64,000 nt of DNA from the NCBI GenBank assembly GCA_002633005.1, contig NMRA01000012.1, positions 186,001 through 250,000 of the forward strand. Direction: 5' to 3'. The DNA comes from Phoronis australis. Its lineage: Eukaryota > Phoronida > Phoronidae. Shown here in pieces: positions 24,201 through 37,730 of the stretch. The position numbers were made by a program, and so were the translations under genes. Position 1 is the first letter of the stretch; each line of letters starts with the position of its first letter. Below the pieces are notes generated by a model. It saw only the letters and a list, made by a program, of their open reading frames with translations, did no database searches and had not been told where the DNA came from.

Positions 24201-27200
24201 CGCGAGTTGATGCATCTTATTGTGCTACAGGCAATAAGACCTGGATGGGTCCAGGAATTGGGCCCACGGTCTAATCCCTGGACTCGAATCAGACCCAGAC
24301 TCTAAAACATAACCAATCACAACGCGTGATGCCAGTAGAAATTTATAAGATTACTCGAAGAACGTCATACAACGTGGTTGAGTTTCGAGTACATAGATTT
24401 TACCTCGGGCCCTAAAGTTGATACACAACACTTGTTGTCTCTTTCTTCACGAAAAAGCTAATTCACTGCTCGAAATGCAGCCATTACAGTTTATTGAATT
24501 CATCAGCTCAACACTGCCCTGTCAGCGCGTCTGTATTAGACAAAAACAATAATACTTCGTGCGAAGGTTTCTCAATCAATCTCGCACTTTTAATATTCCT
24601 CAGTAAAACGGCAGATATCGCAAACCTAATCACAAACGACTATTGATTCGTAGTGGTAATTACGCTTCATAACAACCTACGTGGGTTAATGCCCATCGAA
24701 CAGTTGGATTCTGTTCAAAGCAGCACGCATCGTTGTTTTACCCGATTTGTTGGGTTGCTATTTCTGGGAATGTCGAACGTTAACCAGAAATAGTTACGAA
24801 AGAAATTCTGGGCAATAAACTGTCGGCAACTAGCCCAAAGTCCTAACCGCGTCTTCAGTCCCGTTACTTAGACCATTCGAGCCTCCGCGTATAGTTGGAA
24901 CCGGCACATTTCCACCACAACCATACGAGCCGAAAACTGCCCTTACAAGGAAATAGTACCTTGCCTTTACAAAAAAGAACAACTGTTTATGATTTACTGG
25001 CCTGAATTTGAGTTGCGTATTCTTGTCTCATACATTTCAGCTTGTCAATTTTGATTTAATGCACAAAGCCAACAATGATATTGTAGTCACAAGTTTGTTA
25101 TCTTCAAATCTACAGTAAGTATAACCATTGCTGATATCGTCTATTTTTATCGCTTATTGCTCAAAATAACTTAAATGCGTCTGTTCGAATTTCGAATTAA
25201 GCAAACGAGTTCGTATGAATAGGGGAGAGTAACGCGGGTAAGTTGTATCAGTCATCATACCCCCCAAACTTGCACCGTCTAACGTCTTAAACTTTTATCC
25301 ACTTATGCCCGGTGATTTCTTAGCCTCCCCGGAAAATAGGGAAGCCTACAGCTGTTAGTATTTTGTTTTAATTACCAAGTAAACTTAAAGCAGCTATAAA
25401 CAACCGGCCGTTCCGTCCAAGAAGTAAACTTTTGATATAGACTACTTATCTCTATGAAGTTGGCCTAAACTTGTTCCTTGCTAAGATGAGAATTGGTTTA
25501 TGAGTGTGCAAAGACCTGACAGTTTGTTTTTCATTGAGACCATGCCCCACGCATAAAATGATACGCCGTGATAAGCCAATTCATTGAGGATGAGTTCAAG
25601 CAATAACCAAATGACAATTAATTTATTACCATACTCACTGAACATAAGAGCAAAGAGCTGAGCTCTCCCTCAAAAGAACTATAACTGAGGTGACAGCTCA
25701 CGCCAAGGCGACACTAACGGTCACTTCACTGCCGTACTTTCACCCCTCAGTGTTGACTGTCTTGTCGTTGACACGAGGCAGATAGGTCGACTCGTGTCTC
25801 TCCGTGTGCGACGTCCCTAAGAACTCAGACTAATTGTTTTACAAAGTGCTGCGACTTAAAAAAAGCGTGTTACAGTCCCATGGTGTTACAGTACGCTCTT
25901 ACGGAATGTTACAATGAAACGCACACATGGGGTATGTTGTAGCATCCTACACGCCACTTCGGAAACTCCTTGCAACAGGCAAGCATGATGTGAAAATACG
26001 ACCATACCTTCTTGCAGACATTTCTAGCTGATAAATGTATGACCTATATCAATGTCATGCAACAACACGTTAAAAATGATGTCTTTGTTGGCTTAATGTC
26101 TCGCCGTTTTTTGTGTTAAATTTGGTATCGCAACCTAAGGCTAATTAATGACTGGGCTTAATGTTATTGAATCACGGAAAGATGGATGGTACTGTCTCAG
26201 TCATCTTACTTTCATGCCACGCTGTACCAGTAGCATTACCAAAATATCTAGGTGGTATTTGTATTTGTGGGCTAACCTACAGTTTACGTTGCTTCCGCCT
26301 AATTACCTAGCTCACCTTTTCACATGTATTCTAAGACCATCTCCTTAGTTACAACTAAAGGATGAATAGAGTTAGTTGGCACGATGTCTCCCTGTTTATG
26401 AGGAAAAATCGTCAAACGCATTTTGTTACAATAGGGTAGCGCATGAATAAAAACGGTGCCGACTTTGTGTTGTTTGTTCTGAGCGCCAACTCACTTGAGA
26501 AAACTTGGTTCTTGTTTGTATACATGTAGTTCCGTCTGGCAAGTTTCTCGATCAGTTATTTCCATAATCTTAACTAATTAGTGAATCAGTGAAAGCCTGG
26601 GGCAAGATGAAGAATATCCATTCATCGAATCTGGAAATTTGCAAACTTGCGTTCAGCTTCAAAATTCATCCCCAGAGCCGTTTATTGGCTGAATGACAAT
26701 GTCCAGGTCTCAAAATGCAAATACCCTTCAAAGTGCCAGTAATTGACTGCCCCGCAATAGTATTATCGGAGGTACTGCGTGCGTTTTTCTCACACTAGGA
26801 GTCGTTGCTTGTTTCGTTATTGATTGCATGCACAAAACTCACATGCACTTTACGCATATGATAAACCACTGATCCGCCCACAGAACGATCAGAAACTTAT
26901 TTCCTTGTTAGACACAAGACGCGTGCAAAGAAAATCATCTCATTTCTCCTAAATGTCGTCTGTGGAGCTACAGTAGCTGTGACTGAGATCAGTGTGTGCG
27001 GAATGTACTTTTCAAGTGAAAATGAAATAACCAGTACTTCTCCAGGTGTTGAAAATAACACCCGTTGATTCTCTTCGGGGAGTTTCGTTTTCATAACCAT
27101 GGCCAATGGACTGCAACAGTGAAGCAGTTTTCAATTGCGAAGTGTACTTTCTCGGGAGTTTTTCGATTAGACCAGTGTGCGTTAAGCCTTCCAAATGATT

Positions 27201-29746
27201 TTTAACATCGCCACCACCCTTTATTCGCTTACAAGAACAACGGTGTAGCATTACCGTGATATCGTTATAGAAACTTTTGCAACCGCATAGCCTTCGCTAA
27301 AAGGATAGAAAATCTGTACTTTTTGGTGTGACTTGTCTACGAGATACACCTAGTTCTATACAGGAACTCGATGTTGCAACTGCTTTTCTGTCGAACACGA
27401 CTTTTTGTTTGTCTACACTTTTCGGGGGTAGCCCTTGTCAGGAATTAGGCAGGGGCCTCCGTTTTGGATCGGTTGATGTAACAAGTGTCTTGTCATAGCG
27501 AAGATTTGACAGTAAAAACAAAATAATGCTGATATTTATGGTCCATCTACAGATATGAATACGTATAATCCATTTAGGCATATACGCACGTGAGTTTCTA
27601 TACTAAATCTTAGAGTAGTACGAATCGACAAAAATCATTTACGCGTCCGCGAAGGATGATTTGTTTGCGTTTATATTTGACTCATTTGATTGTGGAAAAG
27701 TAGATATGCCACTGAGCTGACAGAACTAGTGTGTGCAAGTCGAAAAATCTGGTTCGTTTTCATTAAATCCGGCAACCTGCTGACGAGTGAAGTTCATGGC
27801 ATTGTTTTGTGGAGACATGCGTGGTGACTTTGTATATCTAGCAAAGTACTTATAAACGAACTCCTGGTGAAACGACCGTGTAAGTTTTAACAATTGTACA
27901 TACCCCTTGGTGATAATTATTCGATCATTACTTGATGTCTCTTTGTTGTCCACACGGGTAACTGAGCTTTATATTAAAATGAATATATTTTATTTAAACT
28001 TCTGCAACATACTAGTGCCTGGTACAAATCTCCTCGATGACATCTATGTCTTCAGTTCTTGTCATTGGCAATCTTATCTTGAACGTCTTCTTTTTATGAA
28101 CAATATCTTTTTAATGCAAACTCGTTCTAAAACAAATAGAATAGTATAATCAATTGTGTTGTTTTACTTAATCCATGCTGCAGCGTATCCGTTTCTAACC
28201 GGCGAAAATGAATTGAAAAATTCTTTCTTTAGGCTCAATGCAGTATGACAGATGCACGTCTGTCAACTACTTACACACAGGTAAATATGAAATCGATGTG
28301 TTTCTTCGGAATTGACGTCTTTCCTTAAACCTGTTAAGACGAAAAGCTGTAAACATCGCGAGGAAATTGCCATTGACTGAACCGTCAGGCATATTTATGA
28401 CTAAGAAATCCTCGGCCAAGCAATCCATATATAACGATAGACGCGTTTGAATACATATGCAGCAGTAGGAAAACGGGAAACAACCTCGTGGGCGGGTGAA
28501 GTCTTGTGTGGAATTTTGCAGAACAACTCGACTTGGCAGTTGCTCGACAGAATAATTACGAAGGAGCGCGAGTAATGGGAGGAACTCATTACACGTGTTC
28601 ATGTGAAACAAAATGACCAAAATCAAGAATCAGTTTAATACACATTCTTTAACAAACAGAGACTTTCTCATTATTGTATGTTATCTTCTTGTTTTGCTTT
28701 CCTGGGGAAGAATTATGAATATTGTAAATATTTTATTAACTCATAAACTCACCTGGGATTCCAGTTTGTAAGTACAAAAATAGCACTGCAAGTTGGTCTG
28801 TTGTCGATGATAAATTACTGAACGCCAGGGCCCGGTCTCCAATCTCCGTACTCAGACTCATACTCATACTCGAGATTTCATACTCAAAATCGTGCTCACT
28901 GGAGTCGTACTCAAAAAAGCGTATCTAATGTCGTATTTCGAGTAGACTCCAAACGTACTCAAATCTGACTCTCATACTCGAGTTGCTATGGAACTCTTNT
29001 GGGTAACACCAATGACGTCACGACGTCGTGTGTCGCTTTGGCATTCTTGAACACTGTTGTTGACCACAATCAAGATTCAAATTTATCCATCCCAGCAGAT
29101 AACACAGCTCAGCTAAAGAAATACTGGAGGTTAGAACGAACTTATCTATTATAGTGACATGTGTTAAATATGTTTAAACAGTTTATTCAATATTTGGAGA
29201 ATAACACTCAGCCAATTGGGTTTATAAGTCACTGTTAGCAATTAAACAACGCCTGCCTTTCAAAAAAGCATTGTGTGTAAAACAGAAAGCTCTCTGAACA
29301 GATTAACCAATAAAAGGTTTATTTTATCCGATTATGATGTTCATTCATATTGAAATGTCTTCTTGCGCAGAATCCTTATTGGATCTTACAGCATTTTTGA
29401 ATTGTCGTCATTATGCTCTGTGGCTCTCCTAACAAAGAGATACTATTATTTGCCCGAATAATTTACTTAACCATGTCTCACAAATATAATAATTATCTGA
29501 AACTCTCTTGGTGTTCAAATAGTCATGCGACGGCAGAGGACTGGCCATCAATGGGTAGTGCTTTTGATCACATCAAATTGTTAATTGATGTTTATAAATA
29601 CCAGGATAGGATATCAGGGATAACTTGTAATAAATGACGACACGCTTGATAACCCTCTTATTCACGTCGTTATGAATAACAAATCAGTGATAATTATATG
29701 TATCCCATGTGCTACCATAATGAGACGACCTTTTGACTCGTTTCAG
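21206..29746. other. Intergenic or Tob first-intron DNA
   Basis: No supportable coding exon. It contains an ACTC/CATACTC-rich degenerate stretch at 28845-28990, an N at 28999 and a CRE palindrome at 29013-29020. Open frames of 60-119 codons have no recognisable motifs. Confidence 0.4.
28845..28990. repeat. Degenerate ACTC / CATACTCGAG-rich repeat
   Basis: Repeated TACTCAGACTCATACTCATA-type strings, with CTCGAG on both sides and partial inverted symmetry. It looks like a decayed simple repeat or a short repeat element. Confidence 0.45.
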
Positions 29747-29861
29747 AATTTGGAGCGTGATCGCAAGACAAAGAACTGAGTTTGTTCAGATCTGTGGAAG
29801 CAAGTGGCTTTGGTCAGTTGAAAACATAAAAACCACTGTAAGTTAGTTAACCATAATCAGA
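29747..29861 (+). other. Probable 5' UTR of Tob, with an acceptor upstream
   Basis: CTCGTTTCAG|AATTTGG gives an acceptor at 29745-29746 with a modest pyrimidine tract. An in-frame TAG six codons before the ATG rules out an N-terminal extension. A strong donor-like CACT|GTAAGT at 29838 sits only 24 bases before the ATG, so alternative splicing around the start is possible. Confidence 0.4.
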
Positions 29862-30863
29862 ATGCACGTGGAAATATCTGTGGCGTACAACTTCATGCTG
29901 TCGTATCTATATAACAAGCTACCAAGAAGACGAGTTGATACATTTGGAGAAGAATTAGAGAAGGGTATTAAAAAGAAATTTGAAGGACATTGGTACCCTG
30001 ACAAACCATTCAAAGGATCTGCGTTCAGATGTATTCGTTTCTCGGGTGAGAAAGTCGATCCCGTTGTGATATACGCCGCCGTAAGCAGCGGATTGGACAT
30101 AAACGAAGTCAAGACCTATCTTCCGGCTGATCTGTGTGTATGGATAGATCCCGGTGAAGTGTCTTACAGAGTCGGCGAAAAGGGTGCTGAGAAGATTCTG
30201 CATTCGGACAAATCCGATAAGAGCGATGAAAGTTCATCGTCACATCTCGATAAAGAGATCCAAGCTGCCAACAAGGGTTTTAATCCTGAAGCTCAGTCTT
30301 TCAAGCCAATTGATTCTCTATCCTCGAGTTTGAGCAGTCTCAGCATATCTCCGTCGTCGCCCACATCCAGCGGCTCTTGGGGCAGCTCACCACCACTAGG
30401 AGGATTTAGCACCAGCCCTCAACCATTCCCTCCTCGCGCGCCTGCCAACCAAACGACCATGACGACGGCCATGTTTGCACAGACAAAGTTTGGATCGACG
30501 AAGCTGAAGTCGACTGCCAAAAGACCGAATAGACTTCCAACGGCAGATCTGAGACCACGCCAAATGATGAATCCCGGTATGTTCCAAGGACGGCCAAGGT
30601 CGTTGTCCCCGAGAGATCAGGCCGCCATGCAGCAGCAGCAACAACGCATGCTTACTATTCAACAGTTTCCGGGAGGACTATCCCCGGTCTCCCCTATGGC
30701 TGAAATGTATTTTCCACAGCAGGGTTTCGTTGAAATGTCTCCTGTTACTAACGGGCACCCCATGAGTGGATTGCCATCTCCTGCTGACAATTCTAAAGCC
30801 ATGTTAGAATTGGCAGCAATGGCCTATCCTAATCACTATCCTCACATGCTTCTGGCAAGCTAA
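29862..30863 (+). CDS. TOB1: Tob/BTG family antiproliferative protein
   Basis: A single-exon gene of 333 codons. Residues 1-115 form a BTG domain: [29 protein letters not shown], box A around [18 protein letters not shown], then [20 protein letters not shown] (box B). Trp94 matches the human TOB1 Trp known to contact the CAF1 deadenylase. Residues 139-149 ([11 protein letters not shown]) are a PAM2-like motif, and 273-285 ([13 protein letters not shown]) resemble the C-terminal TOB PAM2, so both poly(A)-binding-protein contacts seem kept. TKFGSTK at 208-214 also matches vertebrate TOB. Expected role: bridge CCR4-NOT to PABP-bound mRNA, promote deadenylation and restrain proliferation. Length is close to human TOB1/TOB2. 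The symbol stands for the family; the gene is ancestral-like to TOB1 and TOB2. The linker is Ser/Pro-rich with a Gln run (residues 257-261). Confidence 0.97.
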   Translation: MHVEISVAYNFMLSYLYNKLPRRRVDTFGEELEKGIKKKFEGHWYPDKPFKGSAFRCIRFSGEKVDPVVIYAAVSSGLDINEVKTYLPADLCVWIDPGEVSYRVGEKGAEKILHSDKSDKSDESSSSHLDKEIQAANKGFNPEAQSFKPIDSLSSSLSSLSISPSSPTSSGSWGSSPPLGGFSTSPQPFPPRAPANQTTMTTAMFAQTKFGSTKLKSTAKRPNRLPTADLRPRQMMNPGMFQGRPRSLSPRDQAAMQQQQQRMLTIQQFPGGLSPVSPMAEMYFPQQGFVEMSPVTNGHPMSGLPSPADNSKAMLELAAMAYPNHYPHMLLAS

Positions 30864-30909
30864 ATGAGGATTTTTTGTTAACAAGATTTAAGTAATATTT
30901 TTATAAAAA

Positions 30910-30915
30910 AATAAA
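30910..30915 (+). terminator. Candidate poly(A) signal of Tob
   Basis: AATAAA 47 bp after the stop codon. Vertebrate TOB 3' UTRs are long, so a more distal site is also possible. Confidence 0.4.
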
Positions 30916-33900
30916 AATGCAAATTATATGTAAGCTATTCCAACGTCTTCAGTCAGCGTACAGGTGTACTACTATTTGGAGATTCATGTTAGTCGTGCGA
31001 TGGTGTAGTGCCGTTCGTTTGTTTGTTTTTGATATTTATTTTATTTAAAAATCCATTTGCCTTCAATTGTAAAATATGTCTATTTGAAGCATATCAGATA
31101 GGTATGTACTGATGGGTTTTGAGTTTCTTTTTCATATTTGACCTTTTAACGAATAGCGAAAGAAGTCATATACACAACGGGATTGTGGGATACTAGTTAT
31201 ATCAAGCAGCACCGCCAGCAGTCGTCATGATCGAACAATCTGTAGAGCTCACTTCATTTTAGCACTTTTTCAAGCAGCCACAAGTTCAGTTATCGTAGGT
31301 GTGGGTAGACTGGTAGCATCCATCCAAACTCAACTGCCAGCTTACCAGCGTGACACTATCCGAATTTTGGACAGGAAGACTAATATCCTACAAATCTTTG
31401 ACATGGGATGCGTGCGCATCGATTTTCACTGTCCGTAGAAGGTCTACTTAGGAATGACCCGGTGATGATTATGCCTCGAGTGTTCATTCATTCGTTCACT
31501 CTGCTTCATACCTCCATATGCTGCACGGAAGTGTTTGATACTAAAGAGTATTGACGTATTGCATTCTTTCGTCTAATGTTAAATCGCCTACGCATGGCTA
31601 ACAAACTCTTGTCTGCCAACTAAATGTAAAACTTAAAATTAGTTTTCTAGAAACTAGAAAAATGGCAGATCGTTACAATTAGGCCAAAGTTAGTACTTCA
31701 GATTATTTCTCTGTGACCGGGTATTTTCGAAGAGGTAAACTCTTTATGCATCGATTTAGTTTCTTAGCAACAATTTAAAAGCTGTCGTAGACTATCCTTC
31801 ATTACTGGAACGCCTGTAACCAACGTAGTGACGTCAGCGGGTGCCTCCTTTCAATAAATAACCGGCAACTTTTTTCAATAGCCTCGACTGTCGCTCGATA
31901 TTTTGGATTCCGTAATGCATTGCTTTTGTAGATTAATTAAGCGCCCGCATTGACTTGGACGTTGTACATGTAGGCCTACATAAACATGAATGTTTCTAAA
32001 ATGCATGAATAAGTAATCTGACAGGATAGCTGCGATTCATTTGAAACACCGTGATTTCAGATGTAGTGGCAACTCATTAACGAACCTGCGATTGTTATGC
32101 TCGTGTAGGTTATACGGTTAAACCATATTTTTCTGATGTGCAGTGACATATTTTTTTTCATTACTGCTCGAGCACCCATTACCAGTAATATATTCTTTTC
32201 CCTTGTTTATGTAATTAAAATTGCCTGTCTGACCTTTTGGAACATAACAAAATACACCCTATCGTCAATTTTCACTGGTGCGTCGAATCCCTACGGAGCT
32301 TGCCAAAGGTAGCCCGAAACGTTCGACCTCAGATTTGCCAACTAGTGCTTGTGGTATTCACATGAACAAACGCGGCAGACAAAAATATTCCTTAATGAAC
32401 ACATATTGTTTTGTACTCGCTACTCTTATTGGTGTCATGAAATAAACGTAAGAATGCTTTGCACAAGCACTCATTTAGTCCTGCAGGGAAAATGATGGCT
32501 TGTTATTAACGTGATTCGAACTAAGGGTAATATTTGATTCTTCGAAAGCGTGACAGGGGTGACCTTACAAAGCTGTCTGAAAGTAGACGACTGTATTGTA
32601 TAGTGTGACTTTTGAATGATCTTATCTACAGTACAGAGAGCAAGTTTGTAAACCTTTGGAAACCGTGACATTTTCGTCAACAATGTGTCATTTTAATATC
32701 AGAAATGCTTGTCGGATCTCGGGGCTGACATTTTATTTTTCGGTTTCCTGCTGGATATGTGGAGCTTTATTACCTACTTATCCGGGCAAGTTACACGCAT
32801 GTACCAAAACTGTGTCAGTGACCCTGTAATTCGTCTCATGCCACCCTAAATTGGTCATGCTACACAGCGAATTTAAAACGGGTGATTTAATAGTAATTTC
32901 AATGATATAAATTGTAATATATAACTTTAGTTGATACACATATTCACTGCTGTGGTCCAATGTAAATAGAAAGCGGGTGTCTGCAGGTGTTCGATTTCTA
33001 CACACGCAGCTCAGTACAGAATTTTAGAAAGTTAGCCCCCATGTGGAACTTAAATTGATCTAGATATCCATGATCAGAGTTTACATTTATTGCGAGTCAA
33101 ACTAGGGTCCGTTCCGCGAAAATGCAAGATCACACAAGACCACGCAAAATCAGGCGAGTGAAATACAAGTATTTTGGAAGTACTCTCGAGGCCTCAGTAG
33201 CGTGCACGAGGACAATGATGGCTACTGAAATGGTTAGTCGGTGACAATAGAATGTTGCTGTACGGGGTAGAAATCATCGTTTCAGTTCCATAAGCAAGCA
33301 TTCTCGTCGCAAGTGTCTCGCGGGTGTCTTACTTGTATGGAACACAACCCTGAACTGATTTAATTCAAATGAAGTCTCGACCAGACCCGTGAGTTCATAT
33401 TGAAATACACCCTGCCGAATTGTACATCCATCAGTGCAGAATATTATTTAACCTCTGGAATATCGCACGTAAAAATACGGTTCGAATACTGTCAAACCAA
33501 CGATCGTAGGTGAAACAAATTTTACTATTGGTCCCATTCTGTTCACCGCCAACGACATTCTATTACGTTAACTACTTCACTTATAACTATTGTTGAGTGT
33601 TGGATGTATGTTTGCTGACTTAGGATTTTCTTTGGCGCTGTATTTTGTGAGCAGTCCAGGGCTTTTCGCACTTGTCTAATTAATTTTCTCTACATACGCA
33701 TCGAGTATGTGCGGAAGACGCTTGCTACTCTAGTCACGTTTATCTTTTCCTAGTTAATGAGGTGCACTGGAAATGTTTTTGAACTTGAAAGATGTCAAAC
33801 CTTTGAGATGATTGCCGGTAACGGCTAAAGAATGTGATAAAAGAATGCCTTCAGAAGGCAACTTGTGTAAAGGTTATTTTTTCATGTCCTAAGTATTTAA

Positions 33901-35141
33901 CTCCTAGATGTGTTGAAGTAACATGTATTATCATGCGATGCTAATATTGTCATATACTAATCTATTAATTCTGATTTATCCTGAACATGTTTGTGCATCA
34001 TCGCGTTGTATAGTGTAAAGGTTATCCCTAGAAATGGATTGATCCCCATGTTACCAGCATCTTTCTCAGTTGTTTGAACAAAACTAACAACATGTTGGCC
34101 GGCTGCCGCACGCAGCTGCCTGATAACAATATCTGTCGTCTGCTACAGCGGCGACGCTAAGAGCACTCTCTAACCCAGTCATGACCCACGTACATTTCGG
34201 TATTGAAAATAGAAATTAACATTATCGTGAACAATTTTCGAACTTGCAATGCGATGCTCCCCGGTATAGGTTGTGCTGAGCAGACATGCTAGCTAGTGTT
34301 AACAGACAAGCCAATATGGCAGCGACTTCGGTTTCCGCAAACCATTGGCGATTAATCCATATATAATTTGTGTTTGGTAAAAGTTTTTCTATTCGTTCAG
34401 TATGTATGTTTCTTACTTTGGCTACTAAGGTAAAGGTATATATTTTATACTTTTCATGGTTACATGATGGGTTTTTAATTCTTTGTATATTTAATGTTTA
34501 ATTTTTATATGTGTACTATATTTATACATCTTTTAGAGGTGTCTAAAAGTTTGTAATGGGAATCGCGCTTAGGGAGCATAGCTTTACGTAGCAGTACTAA
34601 TAAACAAATTGACGTCATGTTGCCTGTCGAAACGATTATGTGGTAATTTTAGAAATGGCTTTTTACTCGAAGCATTTGCAGGACCTCTCCCAAGGTCATC
34701 GTAGGTTGAAGGAAAAATGGGAGGGGTTAAAATGTTCCTAGTAAATTCAACGCCTGCACCAGATTGATTCTTGTTCGATTTATTTACCTCTTTTAAGCAT
34801 TGAAGTGTAGAAATTCATACAAAATGGTGTGTTGTTTTTGGCATAAGGTGTGGATGATCTGGTAAAGATCACTTACTATAATTCGACAATGCAGTCGTGT
34901 ATGAACTACATGTATAGCGTGCAATATTCTTAATAAACATGAAAATTACGACCTTATCCCAAGATGAAATTTATATTGTTACGTATTTTTAAGTTTGTAA
35001 TAAAATTTCATTGTCAGTTCTTACAGTTAACCACGCCTTTTTCTTTTATTGCACTTGATAATTATGTGGACTAATAACGGACATTATAACTGAGTACCGT
35101 CAAAATTATAGGTAATGATGCCGCATTGCACTTTACTCAGA
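30916..35141. other. Tob 3' flank and intergenic DNA
   Basis: AT-rich with no convincing gene. CRE palindromes are present at 31829-31836 and 34610-34617. I see no paired repeat that I would call an element. Confidence 0.4.
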
Positions 35142-35515
35142 CTTAAAAGGATACCAAACCCGGTTTTGGCCTGTAAACAAATACTAAAAACGACTTTCCC
35201 ATCCAGTGCCTTGAAACAAAATAATGCTCTGTAACCCTTGACAACACCGGAAAGTTTATATAGGGGAAAATTTGAAAACTCCTTTTGAAGTCTGCTAAAC
35301 GGGCAAGCGTAACCTACGCTTTTAGCGAATTACACGGCAATTGTGGGAAAAGATCACTCACCAAAGACCATAATATCCCATCTGCGACATAGGGAGTATG
35401 AGTTTTTAGTCGATTCCTGCTTTTAACTTGGAAGATTGTCGCCAATGATGCATTAGCAGGCGACAGAACGAATGTTGGTGAATATCGTCAAAACAGAGTT
35501 TAGTATCCTTCTAAG
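35142..35515. mobile_element. MITE-like element, ~27-bp imperfect inverted ends
   Basis: CTTAAAAGGATACCAAACCC followed by GGTTTTG (35142-35169) mirrors CAAAACAGAGTTTAGTATCC followed by TTCTAAG (35489-35515). TA dinucleotides sit at both boundaries of AAAGGATAC/GTATCCTTC, as expected for TA-target elements. No coding capacity. Confidence 0.55.
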
Positions 35516-36224
35516 CACCCCATTCACTCGAACTCGCCATTCACAACTAACTCGGCTTTTATCCTAAACAGCACGCGAACAATTTCGGACGGAGTCACGA
35601 GCCATCATATTTTAGAGAATTTAGAACATAGGCGGATTTAAGAGGGCTTCTTGACCTTCACGAGCCACTTAGTACCAAGAGCATTTTCCTTTGAAAATTG
35701 TCGCTACATCCTGGATCAGCCACTGAGGATAAGATGGTAGACTCCGTGGTTGTCCAAACAGTTTGCAGAAGTATAAGTTCACTTGTGGCCTTGTTTGGAC
35801 CCACAAATCATAAGATAGGTTCTTGAAAATTGCTTGATTCTGCACCCCAGTAATCTCGAACTCTCCCCTCCTCCCAACAATTTGGTCTAGTGACGTCCGA
35901 TTTTGACATTAATGAAAAAGTAATAATTTTGGATATGATGCACGTGCGTCACAAACTCTCTGCTGGCTACGCTCGTGCTTTTGTTCTAGACCCATGCATG
36001 CAGCAAGATCACACACCTTTCGAATTTTTTCACCTCTGTGTTTACGCTGCAAAGTTGAAGCAAACGACCAAAACATTTTATAGTGACCAACAGCTATTGT
36101 AGAGTCATGGCAAACAAACAAATTATTGGATGAAAAAAATTCTAGTTTGTTCGTATGCAGCAAGGCTCGATTTTTGAAACTGCATTTCCCCCTCGTGTTG
36201 CCAAAATATGGAAATCGTAAACGA

Positions 36225-37114
36225 CAGTGGCGGATCTAGGATATCATAAGGGGGGGGGCAACAAAATGCGCAAATCACGATTGTAGATGCGCATGCCACC
36301 GGATGAGGGAGGTCGGGAGGGGTTTCCCACACGGAGAACGTGTCAAACTGGAAAAACTTCAATTATCACGGAATCTAACTCACGACTTGGCTGACAGAGC
36401 GCGCGTGCTTTGCCAAGGCACCACCACGAATCACGATTCACTTGAAATAATATACTACGAGATCTAGTTGTTTATGGTCCACAGGGTTTGCGAGCGAAAC
36501 CTACTTCTTTTTGTAATGTTTATTACACGTTCTGTATTTTGTCCAATCAATTCGTAACAACATTTGTTGTATTTAAAATAGTCTTCAATTGCCCAAAAGA
36601 CCAAATCCGTTTTCTGTATTGGCATTATAACGCGACTGCTTTGGAAATCGTCTAGGGTTTGACAAAGAGAGAATTATGAGTTTCGGAGTGATTCACTAAG
36701 GCTTCGATTAAAATTCACATCTTACCAGCAGCTTCTGTTTTTTCATCGTCACTCAGATTTCATTGTCTTTAAAGTAATTTTCTTCATTGCATAGTAGAGC
36801 AGACGACGGAAACGGAGTCGTAGCGTGCAGCGCCACTGCCGGTCGCGGGAGAGCCATTACTTCGTTCTAGCCGTAGTTCCGCCCGTTGTCCGAATCTGAC
36901 ACTTGAAATTGGATCTGAGCCCCACCCCCCCCCCCAAAAAAAAAAACAAAAAACACTAAAACTGCACACATTTAAATCTTGTTTCAGCCGTATAGTGTTA
37001 CTTACCGGGGTTAATTAATAAACTCAATATTTCCCTACGCTCTTGCTGTTTTATTTTTTGCGGCAGCCAATTAAGGGGAGGGGGGGCGGGCCCCCTGCTC
37101 CCCCTAAATCCGCC
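36225..37114. mobile_element. ~0.9-kb element with GGCGGAT ends, family T1, copy A
   Basis: It starts CAGTGGCGGATCTAGGATAT and ends CCCCTAAATCCGCC, so GGCGGAT(C/T)TAGG is inverted at the ends, with G- and C-rich runs next to each end. Its sequence parallels 47922-48867 almost throughout (e.g. TGTATTTAAAATAGTCTTCA, TTTGACAAAGAGAGAATTAT, GAAACGGAGTCGTAG). It holds a tRNA-like segment on the reverse strand. No transposase, so probably non-autonomous. Confidence 0.8.
36364..36429 (-). repeat. tRNA-like (pol III promoter-like) segment inside T1 copy A
   Basis: Homologous to the better preserved segment at 48144-48211. Here both boxes are mutated (TGCCTTGGCAA and GTTAGATTC on the reverse strand), so it is likely inactive. 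Confidence 0.5.
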
Positions 37115-37567
37115 AAGTTACTAGGCTTATTATTTTTGAAAAACTGATGTCATGCTCAAAATTTCGCAATGGCATGTTTCAAATGAACACCAGCGCCCAC
37201 TTACGGAGGTGGTAGCCAACGTCATCGAAATTTCAGTGTTTCGTTTACTCCTCTTGAAATAAATGACGTGTGTTGATATTAGATAAAATGAGATAATGCA
37301 GAAGATGGTAAAACACTTTAAAAGTCGGTAAATGATTTTTATTCGAGTCTAATATGAGCGGCGCTTCATCAGCTATGACTGACAAATGGCGCGAAAGGCT
37401 AGTGTATTCTTTTACCGGATTTTTTAAAAAAGGCATCTTATCAGCTTCTGTGTCTATTCTTCTCATTTTCCAAAGCGCGCTGAATGATCCAAAGGAGATG
37501 CACATCAGTGTCCATCACAGGTTATGCATACGGTGATTGTAACAAATCAGCGCGAGATGTCCTTCCA

Positions 37568-37730
37568 GTTCTAACTCTGTAGATAGGCATTATAGACTTA
37601 GTAACTCTACCGATAGAGGTACTATGACTATTTATAAATATACTAAGCTTATCGATAAAGTTGGTAACTCTATAGACGGACTTAGTAACTTAAGCGATAG
37701 ACTTACTAAATCTATCGCTAGAGTTAGAAC
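37568..37730. repeat. Fold-back element, ~163 bp, internally repetitive
   Basis: GTTCTAACTCT at 37568 is mirrored by AGAGTTAGAAC ending at 37730. Between them GACTTAGTAACT and CTATCGATAG-type blocks recur in both orientations, so nearly the whole element can fold on itself. No coding potential. Confidence 0.7.

Noticed and set aside
33103-33353. Transposon with AGGGT...GTTCC ends
   Set aside because: Only about a dozen loosely matching bases at the ends and no target duplication.
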